A DNA stretch of 64,000 nucleotides from Lytechinus variegatus (taxonomy: Eukaryota; Echinodermata; Echinoidea; Temnopleuroida; Toxopneustidae). How positions within the stretch are numbered: position 1 is the first letter of the stretch; each line of letters begins with the position of its first letter. Below are positions 11,183-25,300 of the stretch, one piece after another. The notes beneath the pieces are model-generated. The model saw only the letters and a program-made list of their open reading frames with translations. It did no database searches and was not told the origin of the DNA. The position numbers and the translations under genes were made by a program. Where the stretch lies: NCBI RefSeq assembly GCF_018143015.1, contig NC_054757.1:9000001-9064000 (forward strand). The letters are read 5' to 3'.

Positions 11183-14100
11183 GTAAAACAATTTAACATT
11201 ATTCCCCTAATCTTTATTTTTATTTGTTATTTAATTTCCATTATTGTAATCCAATTTTCATATGTATAGGCCTAATCTTTTTTTATGACTTTTTTGAAAT
11301 GTATCAATCAATAAATTAATTTGTGCTGAAAAGTGTTATGTTTTTAATGTATTGAACTTTTCACACATATACTATAACACTTTATCTTACTGTTCGATTA
11401 TTATGTCGCTATTAATTATCATTATGAGTTTCTCTGACTCTCATCTTCAGAACATATAAAATGAGATTAATATTCAAATTGTAACTTGTAACAACCATGA
11501 AAATTCTTAAAAACATTAATGAATTTATTAATCATCAGTTTACTCATGGAAGCATTGTGGGTTTTTTTATAGGTCAAAGAACTTCTTTGAGACAAGCCTT
11601 AAAAGAAGCATTTGTGATTCAATCACTGGGCCTTGAAGATGAATTTTGATATTTCAAGGGCAAGGCCGTTCCCTATAGGACACATTCTTATTATATTAGC
11701 ATAAAGGGCCAAAATTTAAAAAGTCCAAACATTTTCCCAGGCCATTGAGACATTTATCAAAGCCAATCAATACCGACCTTGGATAAGTATTCCCTGAATA
11801 GCATTACAGATGAGAGGGGGAGTCTGATATTAAAGTAGATTGATACGGGAGAGGGTGGCAGGATAATTGGAAAGAGGTTCTGATGTATGACAGAATAATT
11901 GTCCAGGTATCGCATCTATATTTGTTTCACATTTTTTTATGACTGCTATGTACACAGAATTTCTTTAGTGTACCGTAGCAATATTTTACATTTTTTTTAC
12001 ATACCACTTTTACAGAACATATTTGTTTGGTATCACCTGTGCCTGGGAGGCAAACAGCAAACTGAATCACTATGACCTGCAGATCTCTCCTCCCAAAATA
12101 AATAGTTGAAAGCTTGTCTCTTTCAACCAGAAATGCCAGTCAGATTTAAGAAGTAAAATTATTCTGGATTTCCCAATATAAAGTTCAAATGATTTGTTTT
12201 TTAATTAAAAATAACAAAATATTTCTCTCTATCCAGGGCCCTTCAACATAAAATATAAAGTTAATTGTACAATTAAATTTTTTTTTTTTTAGATTGTACT
12301 TTGGGCCTGATAATGCTATCATAAAGTGATGGAAAGTGGCCCATGACTGCCACAAAGTAAACCATAAGTAAATAATGTGACAATAGTTATCACCGATAGA
12401 TGGAATGGGCAGTCAACCCAAACCAAATATAACCAGGGGCCGAAGGCCCTGAATTAAAGCTATATGCAACTATAAATCTATAACAATCTATGTACAGTAC
12501 ACCATGTTGCGACAATTAATCAATTGTAAAAGAGTAGATCTTTTTGTTACGCTTCCCCCCCCCCTGCAGAACTGGTTGAGCAAGTTAATAATTGGGTGGA
12601 GGACTACAGGTCTAAGTCCAAGGGACTGATGCGGCTTTGGCTTGGTCCTTTCCCTTGTCTTTTTATCTACAATCCACAGTATGCTGAGGTGAGTAAAGGC
12701 CAACAATCCGAATTTGGAACAAATTGCATTTGCTCATTTTCTGAAAATGTGAATGGAACATATTTTATTTTAGGTTAAAATTAATTGAAAGAAGACTAAT
12801 ATAACCATTTTGAAAGATTGCAAGCCTTTATTTTGGAGTAAAGGCCAAATTGGTTTCAAATCGTAGCCAATCGTACAACTGCTATGACATCATTACGACT
12901 AGATATTAAAGTCGCTTTTATTTTAATAAGGATGAGAGCATAGTCACAGATTTGAACAAAGGAATTCGTACGATTATTTAGAACATTACACAGTAAGATA
13001 TTCCAAGTCTCAATATTAGCATCAAATTCTACTACATTTTATTCTGAAATCGGGTCGCAGACCAATCGTAAGGAGTGCGGTCGCCTTAAGAGTACTAGTT
13101 TCTGATGATAAGCTGGTTTTTATTGAAAGCGGAAAATTAGGGAAAATATTGGTATATAAAGAGAGTTGTGATCTTCTAAGGTTTTGAATAAGTCATATTT
13201 CTGCAGCAGCTAAGTATGTCATTCGATGTAGATTCCATGAATTCCAAATTTTTCAGTTTATTGTGACGGAAGATATATTTCTCAAAGCAGTTATGAGATG
13301 ATGATATTTATAGATGTATTATATGGGTAAAACAGGTAAACCGATTGTTGATTTTCTGAGAAAAAAAGCATACTTATGGAATTTATATTGCATTAAAGGA
13401 GCTTCTTGCATGTGATGTAACAAAATACAGCATTTTATATCCATAACTGTGTTATTGTATGAAGGATCTTTACTAAACATTCACTGATATGTTAATTTTG
13501 TTTTCTGCTTTTATTATAATCAAATTTATGTCAGAGTAAACTACTTCTCGAAGTTCTCTCATAGAGCTATTTGAACTTATACAGTCATTATTAAATTTGT
13601 CCAATCAGACACCTTAGTTTCTACTACTCTATATCTCCCTTTTCAGTGCGTACCAAGACTAATAATGGATATTATTATTAAAAAAAAACAATCATTTTGT
13701 GATTCTTTATACTAATTATGTCCAAATAGATACCACAGAATCTATTATTCTTCAACTCCCTTTCCATTTTTTTGAGAGATGTTTTGATGGCCTTCCCACT
13801 AGAGATGTATATGCACGCACAGGGCCCTGTTGTACAAAGAGTTACGATTGATCCGATCAATCGTAACTCTATGGAAATCCATCAGTGTCATTTTTTTTTC
13901 TACGAGAAATTTGCACAATGTCCTCTTTATGCAAAGAGAAGCGCAGTGAATTTTCAAGAAAACAATGAATGCATGAATATACATCACAGCTAGAAAATAT
14001 TTTGAACAAACATGCATAATAGATGCTGACGTTGCTGGCCGTCCATAGTTGCGATTGATCAAATCAATCGTAACTCTTTGTACAACAGGGCCCAGATTAA

Positions 14101-17100
14101 CCTGTAACATTTCAGGTAACAGTAATGATGCTCTCTCCTATATGTGTTTCAATCTAATTGTAGAATACAAAGTTGAAGTGGGTCGATGTAAACAAAACAA
14201 TCTTGACAGGCCCACTAAAAGCAAATACACGTACACGGAGAGGTGCTTCAGTATTCCTGACCTATTTGATAGCAGATATTATCGGAGAAGTGTCTCCTTA
14301 CTGATTGTTAAGGAATCCTTTGTTTATCGTACAAAGGTTAATTGGCCAAGACAAGATAAAGAGATGAAACATGTTTGGTTTGGCCTATATCAAACAATGA
14401 GCATAGTGCTTTTTTAATCCCTATTTTGACTGCTCAATGCAGTCTATTACATAACCCTGGGACAGTTGAGTCTGACTTTATCATAATGTAAACCTAAACA
14501 TTCCATTTTGAATTCACTTCTCTTCTTATTAGCCAATTTTATGATTGGTGACTGATATAAAGATTAGGCTTTTTTTGTCAGAACTGGAAAAAATCTCATT
14601 AGGGCCGTCTGCACCATCCCAAGTTTTCAAATTAGCGCGCTATTTCTGATCCGGCAAATTATCCCGATCTGAACAATCTCGAGATTATTTGCAATGGAGA
14701 TGCAATCATCGCGCTAGTTCGTAGGATTAATCTCGAGATTGCAATCCCAAGTCAACTTGGGATTATTTGCAAAATAGCTCGCCATTTTACGAATTATCGC
14801 GCTAATTTGTAGGTGCAGACGCACTCGGGATTATTTAGTCACGGCGTCAGACGCACTCAGGATTGTTTATTCACGGCATCAGACTATAATGCACCGATGC
14901 CTCGCTCGAGCAGGAATCGCTCTTCTTGCGATGGTGGAGACGGGGTTTCTTGACTCTCGAGATTAATTGCGAAGATGGCCAATCACGCTAAAATCTCGAG
15001 ATTGAGCAAGCAAACTCGGGATGGTGCAGCACCACCTATTGCTTGTGAAATAGAATGCTACGTTTTGCATCCTTTCAGAAGAGCTGTCAGTATTCCCCAC
15101 TCTCTTTATCTATTAAGCTACATGCCTCTCTCTTTCTCCCTCTTTGTTATCTTATATTGATGTTATATAAATAATTATTGCTGTATAGTGGTGTTAATAT
15201 TGTTATTTATATTATTATATAAGAATAATTATGAATATTATACATGTATGACTTATACCTTGGTCACATTTGCTCTACGGCAGCCGTACGGCGAGACAAA
15301 AACTGCCGTTTTATTAATTTTGATGCAAACCACCCGTAGTTGGTACAAAAAATGTTAAAACGGCTGTTTTGACTCGCCGTATGGCTGCCGTAGAGCAAAT
15401 GTGACCAAGGTATTAATGTGCATCCATTTTATTCTGTGTCCCGTTGATGATGTAGCAAATCCTGAGTAGTAGTCGTCACATCAAGAAGGGATTCGTCTAC
15501 ACATTCTTGGAGCCTTGGCTTGGCTTAGGTCTTCTTACAAGGTAATAATACCAATAATACATCTAGACTCGGCATTTTCTCCCATGACAGTTGCTCTCAT
15601 GTTAATTTTATGTGAATACATGGGACAATAAGGCTCGAATTGTCAGACCAATTTATTTCAGAATAACAATATCGTTAGCATTTTGCTAATGGTTGTTATG
15701 TTGAGCTGGATGCGTTAGTTTTCCATCAGAACATTAGCCACGAGAGCAAATGTGCCATGGAATGAAATTACAGGCATTATGGCAAGTGAAGCACTGTAGG
15801 AAGGTGGGGGAGGGGGCGTACAACTTGGCCCCAGCCCCTATGAATTTTCAAGTGGTACAAAAAGGGTAATTAAAAGGAGGAAGAAAAACAAAAGAAAGGA
15901 AGATGCACACAACTCTCATTAATTATTTTACAGGGGCCCGTTCTTATAACGATATGTCAAGTATCATAAATTTGCTATTTTTATAACGTCTGCGGAAACC
16001 TTGATTACAAATTGCTTCTTGGCCTTGTTTCCATGGTAATTGCCACAATAGCAAATTTTAATAGTTGTAATCTTGGTCCTTGGAAATAAAGGAAGTGGGA
16101 AAAGATGAAAGAGAGATCTTGAAAGATAGTTGAAAATCAACATTGTGCATATATGTACTTCTGTACATTACTTAGCAAAATAGTGTGAAAGGTTCTGTAA
16201 TTCTGTAAACTATTAATTGCACAAGTTAGGTTATTTTTTTTTATATTCCTAATGAAACTTAAAATATTTTTTATCCTGCCAGCACTGGTGAAAAATGGTT
16301 TCATCGCAGAAAGATGCTTACTCCAACGTTCCACTTCGCCATCCTGAACAGTTTCATTGAGGTGTTTGACGAGCAGAGTAAGATCTTGTGCCGCAAGTTT
16401 GACGAGATTGCTCAAAAGGAGGAGCCGGTCAATGTCTGCCCCCTGGTCACTCTCTGTGTTCTGGATGTTATATGTGGTGAGATGCTTTCATATTCACCTG
16501 AAATCTTTTAAAGGACAAGTCTAACCCAACAAAAAGTTTATTTGAATAGAAAGAGAAAAATCTAACAAGCATAACACTGAAAATTTCATCAAAATCGGAT
16601 GTAAAATAAGAAAGCTATGACATTTTCAACTTTTGCTTAATTTCACGAAGTTGTATGCACATCCTGATCGGTATGCAAATGAGGGAACTGATGACATCAC
16701 ACACTCACTATTTCTCTTGTATTTTATCTATGAAATATTGTAATTTTCTCCTCATTGTCCTGTGAAACAAAGTTTTATTTTGCCCTGAACATGTGGAGTT
16801 ACCACTGTTTAACATTTTATGTTTCAGTCAAGTTGATATTATCTGTAAAAATTGAAATATTGTATGATTTAAAAAATAAAAAACCGAAAGAAATAGTGAG
16901 TGAGAGACATCATCGATTCTCTCATTTGCATGTGACAAAATTGTGCATAATGTATAACTATTTTGTGAAAAATAATGATGAAATTTTCAGCATTATGCTT
17001 GTCTTATTTTTCTCTATTGATTCAAATCAGCATTTTCTGAGGTGGACTTGACCTTTAAGTAGACAAATTAATCTGCATGGCCTCTCTAGATTTGTCATAA

Positions 17101-20100
17101 ATATTTTTATTTAGTGTACCGGCTCTGACAGAATCAGAAGAGATCTCAACTGAAATGGTTGGGAACTGGTGTGTTTGGCCATGCTAACACAGCACTAGTA
17201 TGTGGGTAGTATGGACTGGTCAAGTGCCTTTTTCCATCTTTCTTGAAAGTGAGATATCCTATGAACAAACAGTATTAATGTGTTATTATCTCAATTCATT
17301 CCAGATGATGAATGACTATGTTATGCCATAGCAGTAAGGATCTACCTCTCTCAAGTATAAAGTTAAGAATAAGGTTGTGTTTGATATCCTTGGTTATGTT
17401 GGTATCATAGACACTTGTGAGTACTTGATGATCAAAAACTAATGTTTGTTGTCATGCCTAGTTGTCATGATTCTCTTTAGATCTTTGTGCAGTCCCAGTT
17501 TTTATCCACTTTATCTTTACATAATAGTGGCAATAATTATAACATTTGTAGGGCGCTCTATACAGATTTTTCTAAGCACTCAGTTTTCTGCCTATCAATT
17601 AAATTACCAGGGAAAATAATAAATAGTCTTAATGAATTCAAAACAAAATTAAAAAAAACAAACAAAACATAACTAAGATGTGCACCTCCACATAGACCAA
17701 CCCACAACTGATATTTGGACATTGAAAATGTGGGTCTTTAGCAAGGTCTTAACTTGATCAAGGGAGTTTGCATTATGGTTATAAGATGGTAATTTATTCC
17801 ACTGGATTGGAGCAAAAACAGAGAAAGCTCGATCACCATAACTGGTATTTTGTACGTTGTCCTGAAGTCTTACATCTCTCTTCCTCTCCTCTTTACTTTA
17901 CACTTGGTTGTTGTCTCTCTAACCCCCCTCCCCCCGCTTCTATGATAATAGTGACTATGATGACTTTTCACTCTTGATACATCAGAACAATGTCTCCAAG
18001 CCAAGCACCTAAGATATACATGTATATATGGGTTACACATCGTAATTGCGAAGGTTCGTAATTTCGAAGGTTCTTTATTCCGAAGGTTCGTAATTCTTAA
18101 AGTAGACAACCGAAGAATCAAAAGTATTTTATAACGACTTTTTTTGGTCATCATTGTAAAGGGGAAGTATTACTAATCAGATATATAACTTCACCTTTTA
18201 AAATAGTGATTAGAGTTTGCAGAAATCAGCTCTCAAAAATGACTTATTTTCATGGCATATTTCTGCCTTCGTCCGTCCTCTGGCGAGCTCCAGCTGAGTG
18301 ACGTCACACCACGAGCAGTGAGCAGCTGAGCTGACAGCAGCCCATTGAAGACGATCTTTCCAATCAGCGTTTTTTGCTCTTAGAATAGTTTATTCCTCTC
18401 AAGATTGGTCTTATTACATAGATAAAAGTTTGAATTTTCTGAACAGTAAAATGAAATGCACATTTAACATATTTTGGTAACCGATATTTAGCTTAGAAAA
18501 AATAATTTGTTTTCAAGAATTATACGTGAATAAACAAAGCATATTTTCACTTATCATGCTTGCACCACATTGATATTATTGTCGATATAAAGCATAGACA
18601 TTTGTCTTCACAACTGAATAAAAATTATGAAATTTAATTACGTAGCAAGTTCAGGAACCACAAAAAAACACGGCAATATATGATCGCGAAATGATTGGAA
18701 TTGCAGTTGGATTGCCGAAGCACTGCGAGGCAACAGCAGCAAACGCACTTTGTTCATATATCGTTATGAACACGATCCATATAAAGACATGGTCTGTGGA
18801 CAAATCTGTTCGCCCGAAGATTTTTTATGAGTGCGGGGATCCTGGTTCGAAACTCTTTGATTTTTTTTTGGTTCTGGATTTTTTTTTAAAATTATGTTCC
18901 TTCCCCATTCCTATCAGCTCTTTTTTCTCTTTTTATTTTCATGTGAGATTCTATTCAGTCCTGTATTTATCAAATCTTACTTCTTAATTGCTGCTTTTGA
19001 TTTTCAAGTTCTTGATTAGATTCTCTACTTATATTATTTGGGCAGCGACTCACTCACTCACTGACTGGAGTGGAGCAACACAATGACGACTGCAGTGGAC
19101 AAAATTGGTCTTTACAGTCCACAATTCAATAAAAACGGGCAAAGGAACACAGTTCTGATTCACGTTTGGTCTAAAGTTGTCGAAAACAGAAATTGAATAT
19201 CACATTACATGAAGAAAACGGTAAATTCGGAAGATATTGAACAGGTCAGTAAGGTGATTCAGTGCATGATGCACAGAGAGATGATGAGCACGTCGATTGT
19301 GTGACGTCATTATTCTCGACCGTTTTCGGCTGCGTGATTGTCGGTCTGGGGGGCTGAGAAGGGTGTCTAATAATTTCATTTCTTGCATTTCCACGACATC
19401 TATAAGACTTTTTAGTGACATATTTGTGTATAAAAAGACAATACCTTTCCATCCATATATAATTTGTCTATAATCATCACTTTCGTGAAATTTTCTTCGT
19501 GTGTCTACTTTAAACACGTAAATTGCCTATACCTCGATGTTCGTTAATTCGAAGCGTAAAATGGTTCAGTAATCCAAAAACGAAATGAGGTTCGATGTTC
19601 CGAAGGTTCGATAGTCCGAAAACAAAATAAGGTTAGTTAATCATTTAGTTTTCGGACTAACGAACCTTTGGAATTACAAACCTCATTTCTTTTTCGGATT
19701 AACGAACCTTCGGAATTACGAACCTCACTTCATTTCCGGACTAATGAACCTCACCTCGTTTCCGGACTAATGAACCTTCGGAATAACGAACCTTCGGAAT
19801 TACGAATGTATGCGTATATATGTATAGTGTTTATATTTATCTTCCTGCCTGTTCAAGTTGTCACTTTCTGTTTTCTATCTCTCTATTCTACAGAGACTGC
19901 AATGGGGAAGCAGTTAAATGCTCAAGAAGAAAGCAACAATGATTATGTGAATGCAGTTATCAGGTAAGCTCTTCAGAGGGTTCCACACGACATTTGCTTA
20001 TTAACTCTTACTGGATCAACTTGATGCATGCGTTTGTTTCTTATATCTATCATGATGAGTGAAATGTGGTGGAAAAGATGGTTCATTAGTGGGCAGTTCC

Positions 20101-22357
20101 ATAAAATGATCAACCCGTTAGTACATCCGATCCCCATTTCACTGAAGTCTTACTTCACTTCATAGACTGAACAAATCGTAGTCCTTTGAGAACACTACAC
20201 ACTGTCAAAAGAACAAGAAATCAGAGACAGAAAATTTCATGAAGGTTGCGCATATAGGGGGTTGGACTTACGTATTCTATGCAATTGCCCTAGTCTTTCT
20301 GCTGTTATTTGATAGACATGTGTGTAATGTAAAATTACACATTTCATTGTGAAGTGGTTCACACACTAACATTATTTTATACATATTTTATACATATCTT
20401 TATACAAGTTTGACCTTAGCAACCTGAATCATATTTAAATGAGCCTTGTATGTTCATGGCTTTGAATGAATGAATGAAAGAGTGAATGAATGGAAGAGTT
20501 TATTACCCAAAAACAAACAAGATATAATACTTATAACAGAGATGAGTTGTTTTACATTTGTTTGGTAAAAGGAATCTATGGAAATAGCAAGTTCTGCTAG
20601 TGAGATGTAGACCATTTGTTAGACTATTTACAATATAAACACACTTGAAGTATTAAGCATGAAATAATACAACTAGGATTATCTTATACAACATGAATAA
20701 TATCTTACGGTTAGGTGCTTTCAAATAATACATGTAAGTAAATTAAGCGCATTGTATAAGACAATCTTAAGTGGAATACAAACTATAAACAAAGTAAATG
20801 AAATATATATATTTTGTATCAGTATTCTTGTATGAAGCTTTTTTTTTAAGCTCTGTGCGAAACTTATGAAAGAGCTGTGTTGATTTGTCTTGTGCAGAAT
20901 GAGTGATGTTATCCAGGAGAGACAGAAGAAACCGTGGTTTTGGCCAGACCCGCTCTTTGACAACACAAAGTCAGGCAAGGAGCATTCCGAGTGCCTGCGG
21001 ATTCTGCATAAAATGACAAATACAGTGAGTCATGTCTTCTTTATCATGATCAAGTTAGATAAATTTAGATTTCCTAACACTATCATGGCTAAACCCACTT
21101 GGTCTACACACAGATGGTCTAATGCTCAGATTTCCTAACACTATCATGGCTAAGACCACTTGGTCTACACACAGATGGTCTAATGCTCAGATTGCCTAAC
21201 ACTATCATGGCTAAACCCACTTGGTCTACACACAGATGGTCTAATTCTTAGATTGCCTAACACTATCATGGCTAAACCCACTTGGTCTACACACAGATGG
21301 TCTAATTCTTAGATTGCCTAACACTATCATGGCTAAACCCACTTGGTCTACACACAGATGGTCTAATTCTCAGATTGCCTAACACTATCATGGCTAAACC
21401 CACTTGGTCTACACACAGATGGTCTAATTCTTAGATTGCCTATAAACACTATCATGTCTAAACCCACTTGGTCTACACACAGATGGTCTAATTCTCAGAA
21501 TACCTAACACTATCATGGCTAAACCCACTTGGTCTACACACAGATGGTCTAATTCTCAGATTTCCTAACACTATCATGGCTAAACCCACTTGGTCTACAC
21601 ACAGATGGTCTAATTCTCAGATTGCCTAACACTATCATGGCTAAACCCACCTTGTCTACAAGCATATCATATTAATATATTTTTTTAATTTGATTTTTAC
21701 CCTGGGAAAATATGACAATATTAGTAGTAGTAGTGTAAGTACTATTGTTATTATTTTCTCTCTCTCACTCTCTCCCTCTCTCTATCTCTCACCTTTTTTG
21801 CATGAAAGCTGATTGATGAAAGATCAAATGAAGCAAAAGGGAGAGTGGATGGCAATGACAATGATGGCCCAAAGAAACGAATTGCCTTCTTAGATCTACT
21901 GCTGAAGATGCAGCAAGATGATCCAAGTTTCACTAAGAGTGATATACGGGAGGAGGTGGACACCTTCATGTTTGAGGTAAGGAGTTTGAGGAAGGTGATG
22001 AGGATATGAGGATGAAGAAGGTTGATAAGGAGGAAAGGTGGAGGAGGAGGAGGAGAAGTGGAATATACAAAGAAGATGTTGATGATTGTGATGAGAAGGA
22101 CAACAACGATGATGAATGATGATGATAATGATGACGATGATGACAATGAGGATGATGGTGATGATGATGATGAGTGATGATGCTGATGATGGTGGTGGTG
22201 GTGGTGGTGATGCTGATGATGCTGCTGCTGATGATGATGATGATGTTGAGTGATGATGATGATGTTGGTAATGATGAATGGTGATGATGGTGATGATGAT
22301 AAAGATGATGATGATGAGTGATGATGCTGGTGATGCTGATGATGCTGATGATGATGA

Positions 22358-22393
<36 letters not shown>

Positions 22394-25300
22394 GTGATGG
22401 TGATGATGATGATGGTGGTGGTGGTGATGAAAGATGAAAGATGAAAAGTGATCGCTATGACAGTGATAATGGTAAGATAATAGTAACATTTTTGGTGATG
22501 ATGTTTTTATTAGGGTTGGAATTTACTCTAATGATGATTCAGCCCTGTATACTTGATTAAACATGATATTGGTCAGGTGCATGTTTCTTGCAAACCAATA
22601 GTCCACACTACCTTTAACATTTCATTTCAGGGCCATGACACAACAGCTGCTTTGGCCTCTTGGGCATTATTCCTCATTGGACATCATACCAAAGTACAAA
22701 AGAAGTTACATCAGGAAGTCGATAGTGTCTTTGGTAAGGGTAATATTCAGCCTTAAATTGCCACTTTGTCAACATCCACTTTGTCTAATTTCAGTTTTAG
22801 CCTCATCTAACACAGTCTAACTCTCATCCATCGCAGTTCTACAAACACTTCTACTAAACAAATTGGTATAATTGTCATTTAGCCCTTTGCCATTTTGTCT
22901 AATTTGCAGGTAGATTATACCCATTTCATCAGATATCCACTTGATCTAAGATCATTTTGTCTACATGGTTAGATGAATTAGAGTTTATGAACCAAATTTT
23001 CTTTAAGAAAAGGGGGTCGTAGACAGACTGGAAAATTAGACCAACAGGACATGAAACTGTAGACCTACCGTTTATACCAAGTGAGTAATAGATATGAATG
23101 TTGCACTAAACGATAATTAGAAAAGAAAATTGATAGCACACAAGGTGGGTTCAAGTGTGAGGCAATCAGAGAATTAGACCATCTGTTTGTAGACCAAGTG
23201 GGTTTAGCCATGGTAGTGTTAGGCAATCTGAGCATTAGACCATCGGTTTGTAGACCAAGTGGGTTTAGCCATGGTAGTGTTAGGCAATCTGAGCATTAGA
23301 CCATCTGTTTGTAGACCAAGTGGGTTTAGCCATGGTAGTGTTAGGCAATCTGAGAATTAGACCATCGGTTTGTAGACCAAGTGGGTTTAGCCATGGTAGT
23401 GTTAGGCAATCTTAGAATAAGACGATCTGTTTGTAGACCAAGTGGGTTTAGCCATGATAGTGTTAAGAAATCTGAGCATTAGACCATCTGTTTGTACACC
23501 AAGTGGGTTTAGCCATGGTAGTGTTAGGCAATCTGAGCATTAAACCATCTGCTAGTAGACCAAGTGGGTTAAGCCCTGATAGTGTTAGGCAATCTGAGAA
23601 TTAGACCATCTGTTTCTAGACCAAGTGGGTTTAGCCATGGTAGTGTTAAGAAATCTGAGCATTAGACCATCTGTGTGTAGACCAAGTGGGTTTAGCCATG
23701 ATAGTGTTAGGCAATCTGAGAATAAGACGATCTGCTTGTAGACCAAGTGGGTTTAGCCGTGATAGTGTTAGGCAATCTGAGAATTAGACCATCTGTGTGT
23801 AGACCAAGTGGGTGTAGCCATGATAGTGTTAGGCAATCTGAGCATTAGACCATCTGCTAGTAGACCAGGTGGGTTTAGCCATGGTAGTGTTAGGCAATCT
23901 TAGAATAAGATGATCTGCTTGTAGACCAAGTGGGTTTAGCCGTGATAGTGTTAGGCAATCTGAGAATTACATGATCTGTTAGTACACCAAGTGGGTTTAG
24001 CTGTGATAGTGTTAGGCAATCTGAGAATTAGATAATCTGTTTGTAGACCAAGTGGGTTTAGCCATGATAGTGTTAGGCAATCTGAGCATTAGACCATCTG
24101 TATACCAAGTGGGTTTAGGCATGATACTGTTAGGCAATCAGAGAATTAGACCATCTGTTAGTAGACCAAGTGGGTTTAGCCATGATAGTGATAGGCAATC
24201 TGAGAATAAGACTATCTGCTTGTAGACGAAGTGGGTTTAGCCATGATAGTGTTAGGCAATCTGAGAATTAGATGATCTGTTTGTAGACCAAGTGGGTTTT
24301 TCCTTGATAGTGTTAGGCAATCTGAGCATTAGACCATCTGTTAGTAGACCAAGTGGGTTAAGCCGTGATAGTGTTAGGCAATCTGAGAATTAGACCATCT
24401 GTGTGTAGACCAAGTGGGTTTAGCCATGATAGTGTTAGGCAATTTGAAAATTAGATTATCTGTTTGTAGACCAAGTGGGTTTAGCCATGATAGTGTTAGG
24501 CAATCTGAATATTAGACCATCTGTTAGTAGACCGAGTGGGTTTAGCCGTGATAGTGACAGGCAATCTGAAAATTAGATTATTCGTTTGTAGACCAAGTGG
24601 GTTTAGCCTTTATAGTGTTAGGCAATCTGAAAATTAGACCATCTGTGTGTAGACCAAGTGGGTTAAGCCATGATAGTGATAGGCAATCTGAAAATTAGAT
24701 TATCTGTTTGTAGACCAAGTGGGTTTAGCCATGATAGTGATAGGCAATCTGAGAATTAGACCATCTGTGTGTAGACCAAGTGGGTTTAGCCATGATAGTG
24801 TTAGGCAATCTGAGCATTAGACCATCTGTTTGTAGACCAAGTGGGTTAAGCCATGACAGTGTTTGGCAATCTGAGAACTAGACCATCTGTTAGTAGACCA
24901 AGTGGGTTTAGCCATGATAGTGTTAGGCAATCTGAGAATTAGACCATCTGCGTGTAGACCAAGTGGGTTTAGCCATGATAGTGTTAGGCAATCAGAGAAT
25001 TAGACCATCTGTGTGTAGACCAAGTGGGTTTAGCCATGATAGTGTTAGGCAATCTGAGAATTAGACCATCTGTTAGTCCAAGTGGGTTTAGCCATGATAG
25101 TGATAGGCAATCTGAAAATTAGATTATCTGTTTGTAGACCAAGTGGGTTTAGCCATGATAGTGTTAGGCAATCTGAGAATTAGACCATCTGTTAGTAGAC
25201 CAAGTGGGTTTAGCCATGATAGTGATAGGCAATCTGAGAATTAGATCATCTGTTTGTAGACCAAGTGGGTTTAGCCATGATAGTGTTAGGCAATCAGAGA

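Noticed and set aside
18691-18987. 98-residue + strand frame inside the Mutator-like element
   Set aside because: No recognisable motif; the second half is low-complexity Phe/Ser sequence.
21896-22489. Long His/Ser-rich frame on the - strand
   Set aside because: It is the translation of a GAT/GGT microsatellite; no conserved domain, and it lies inside a P450 intron.
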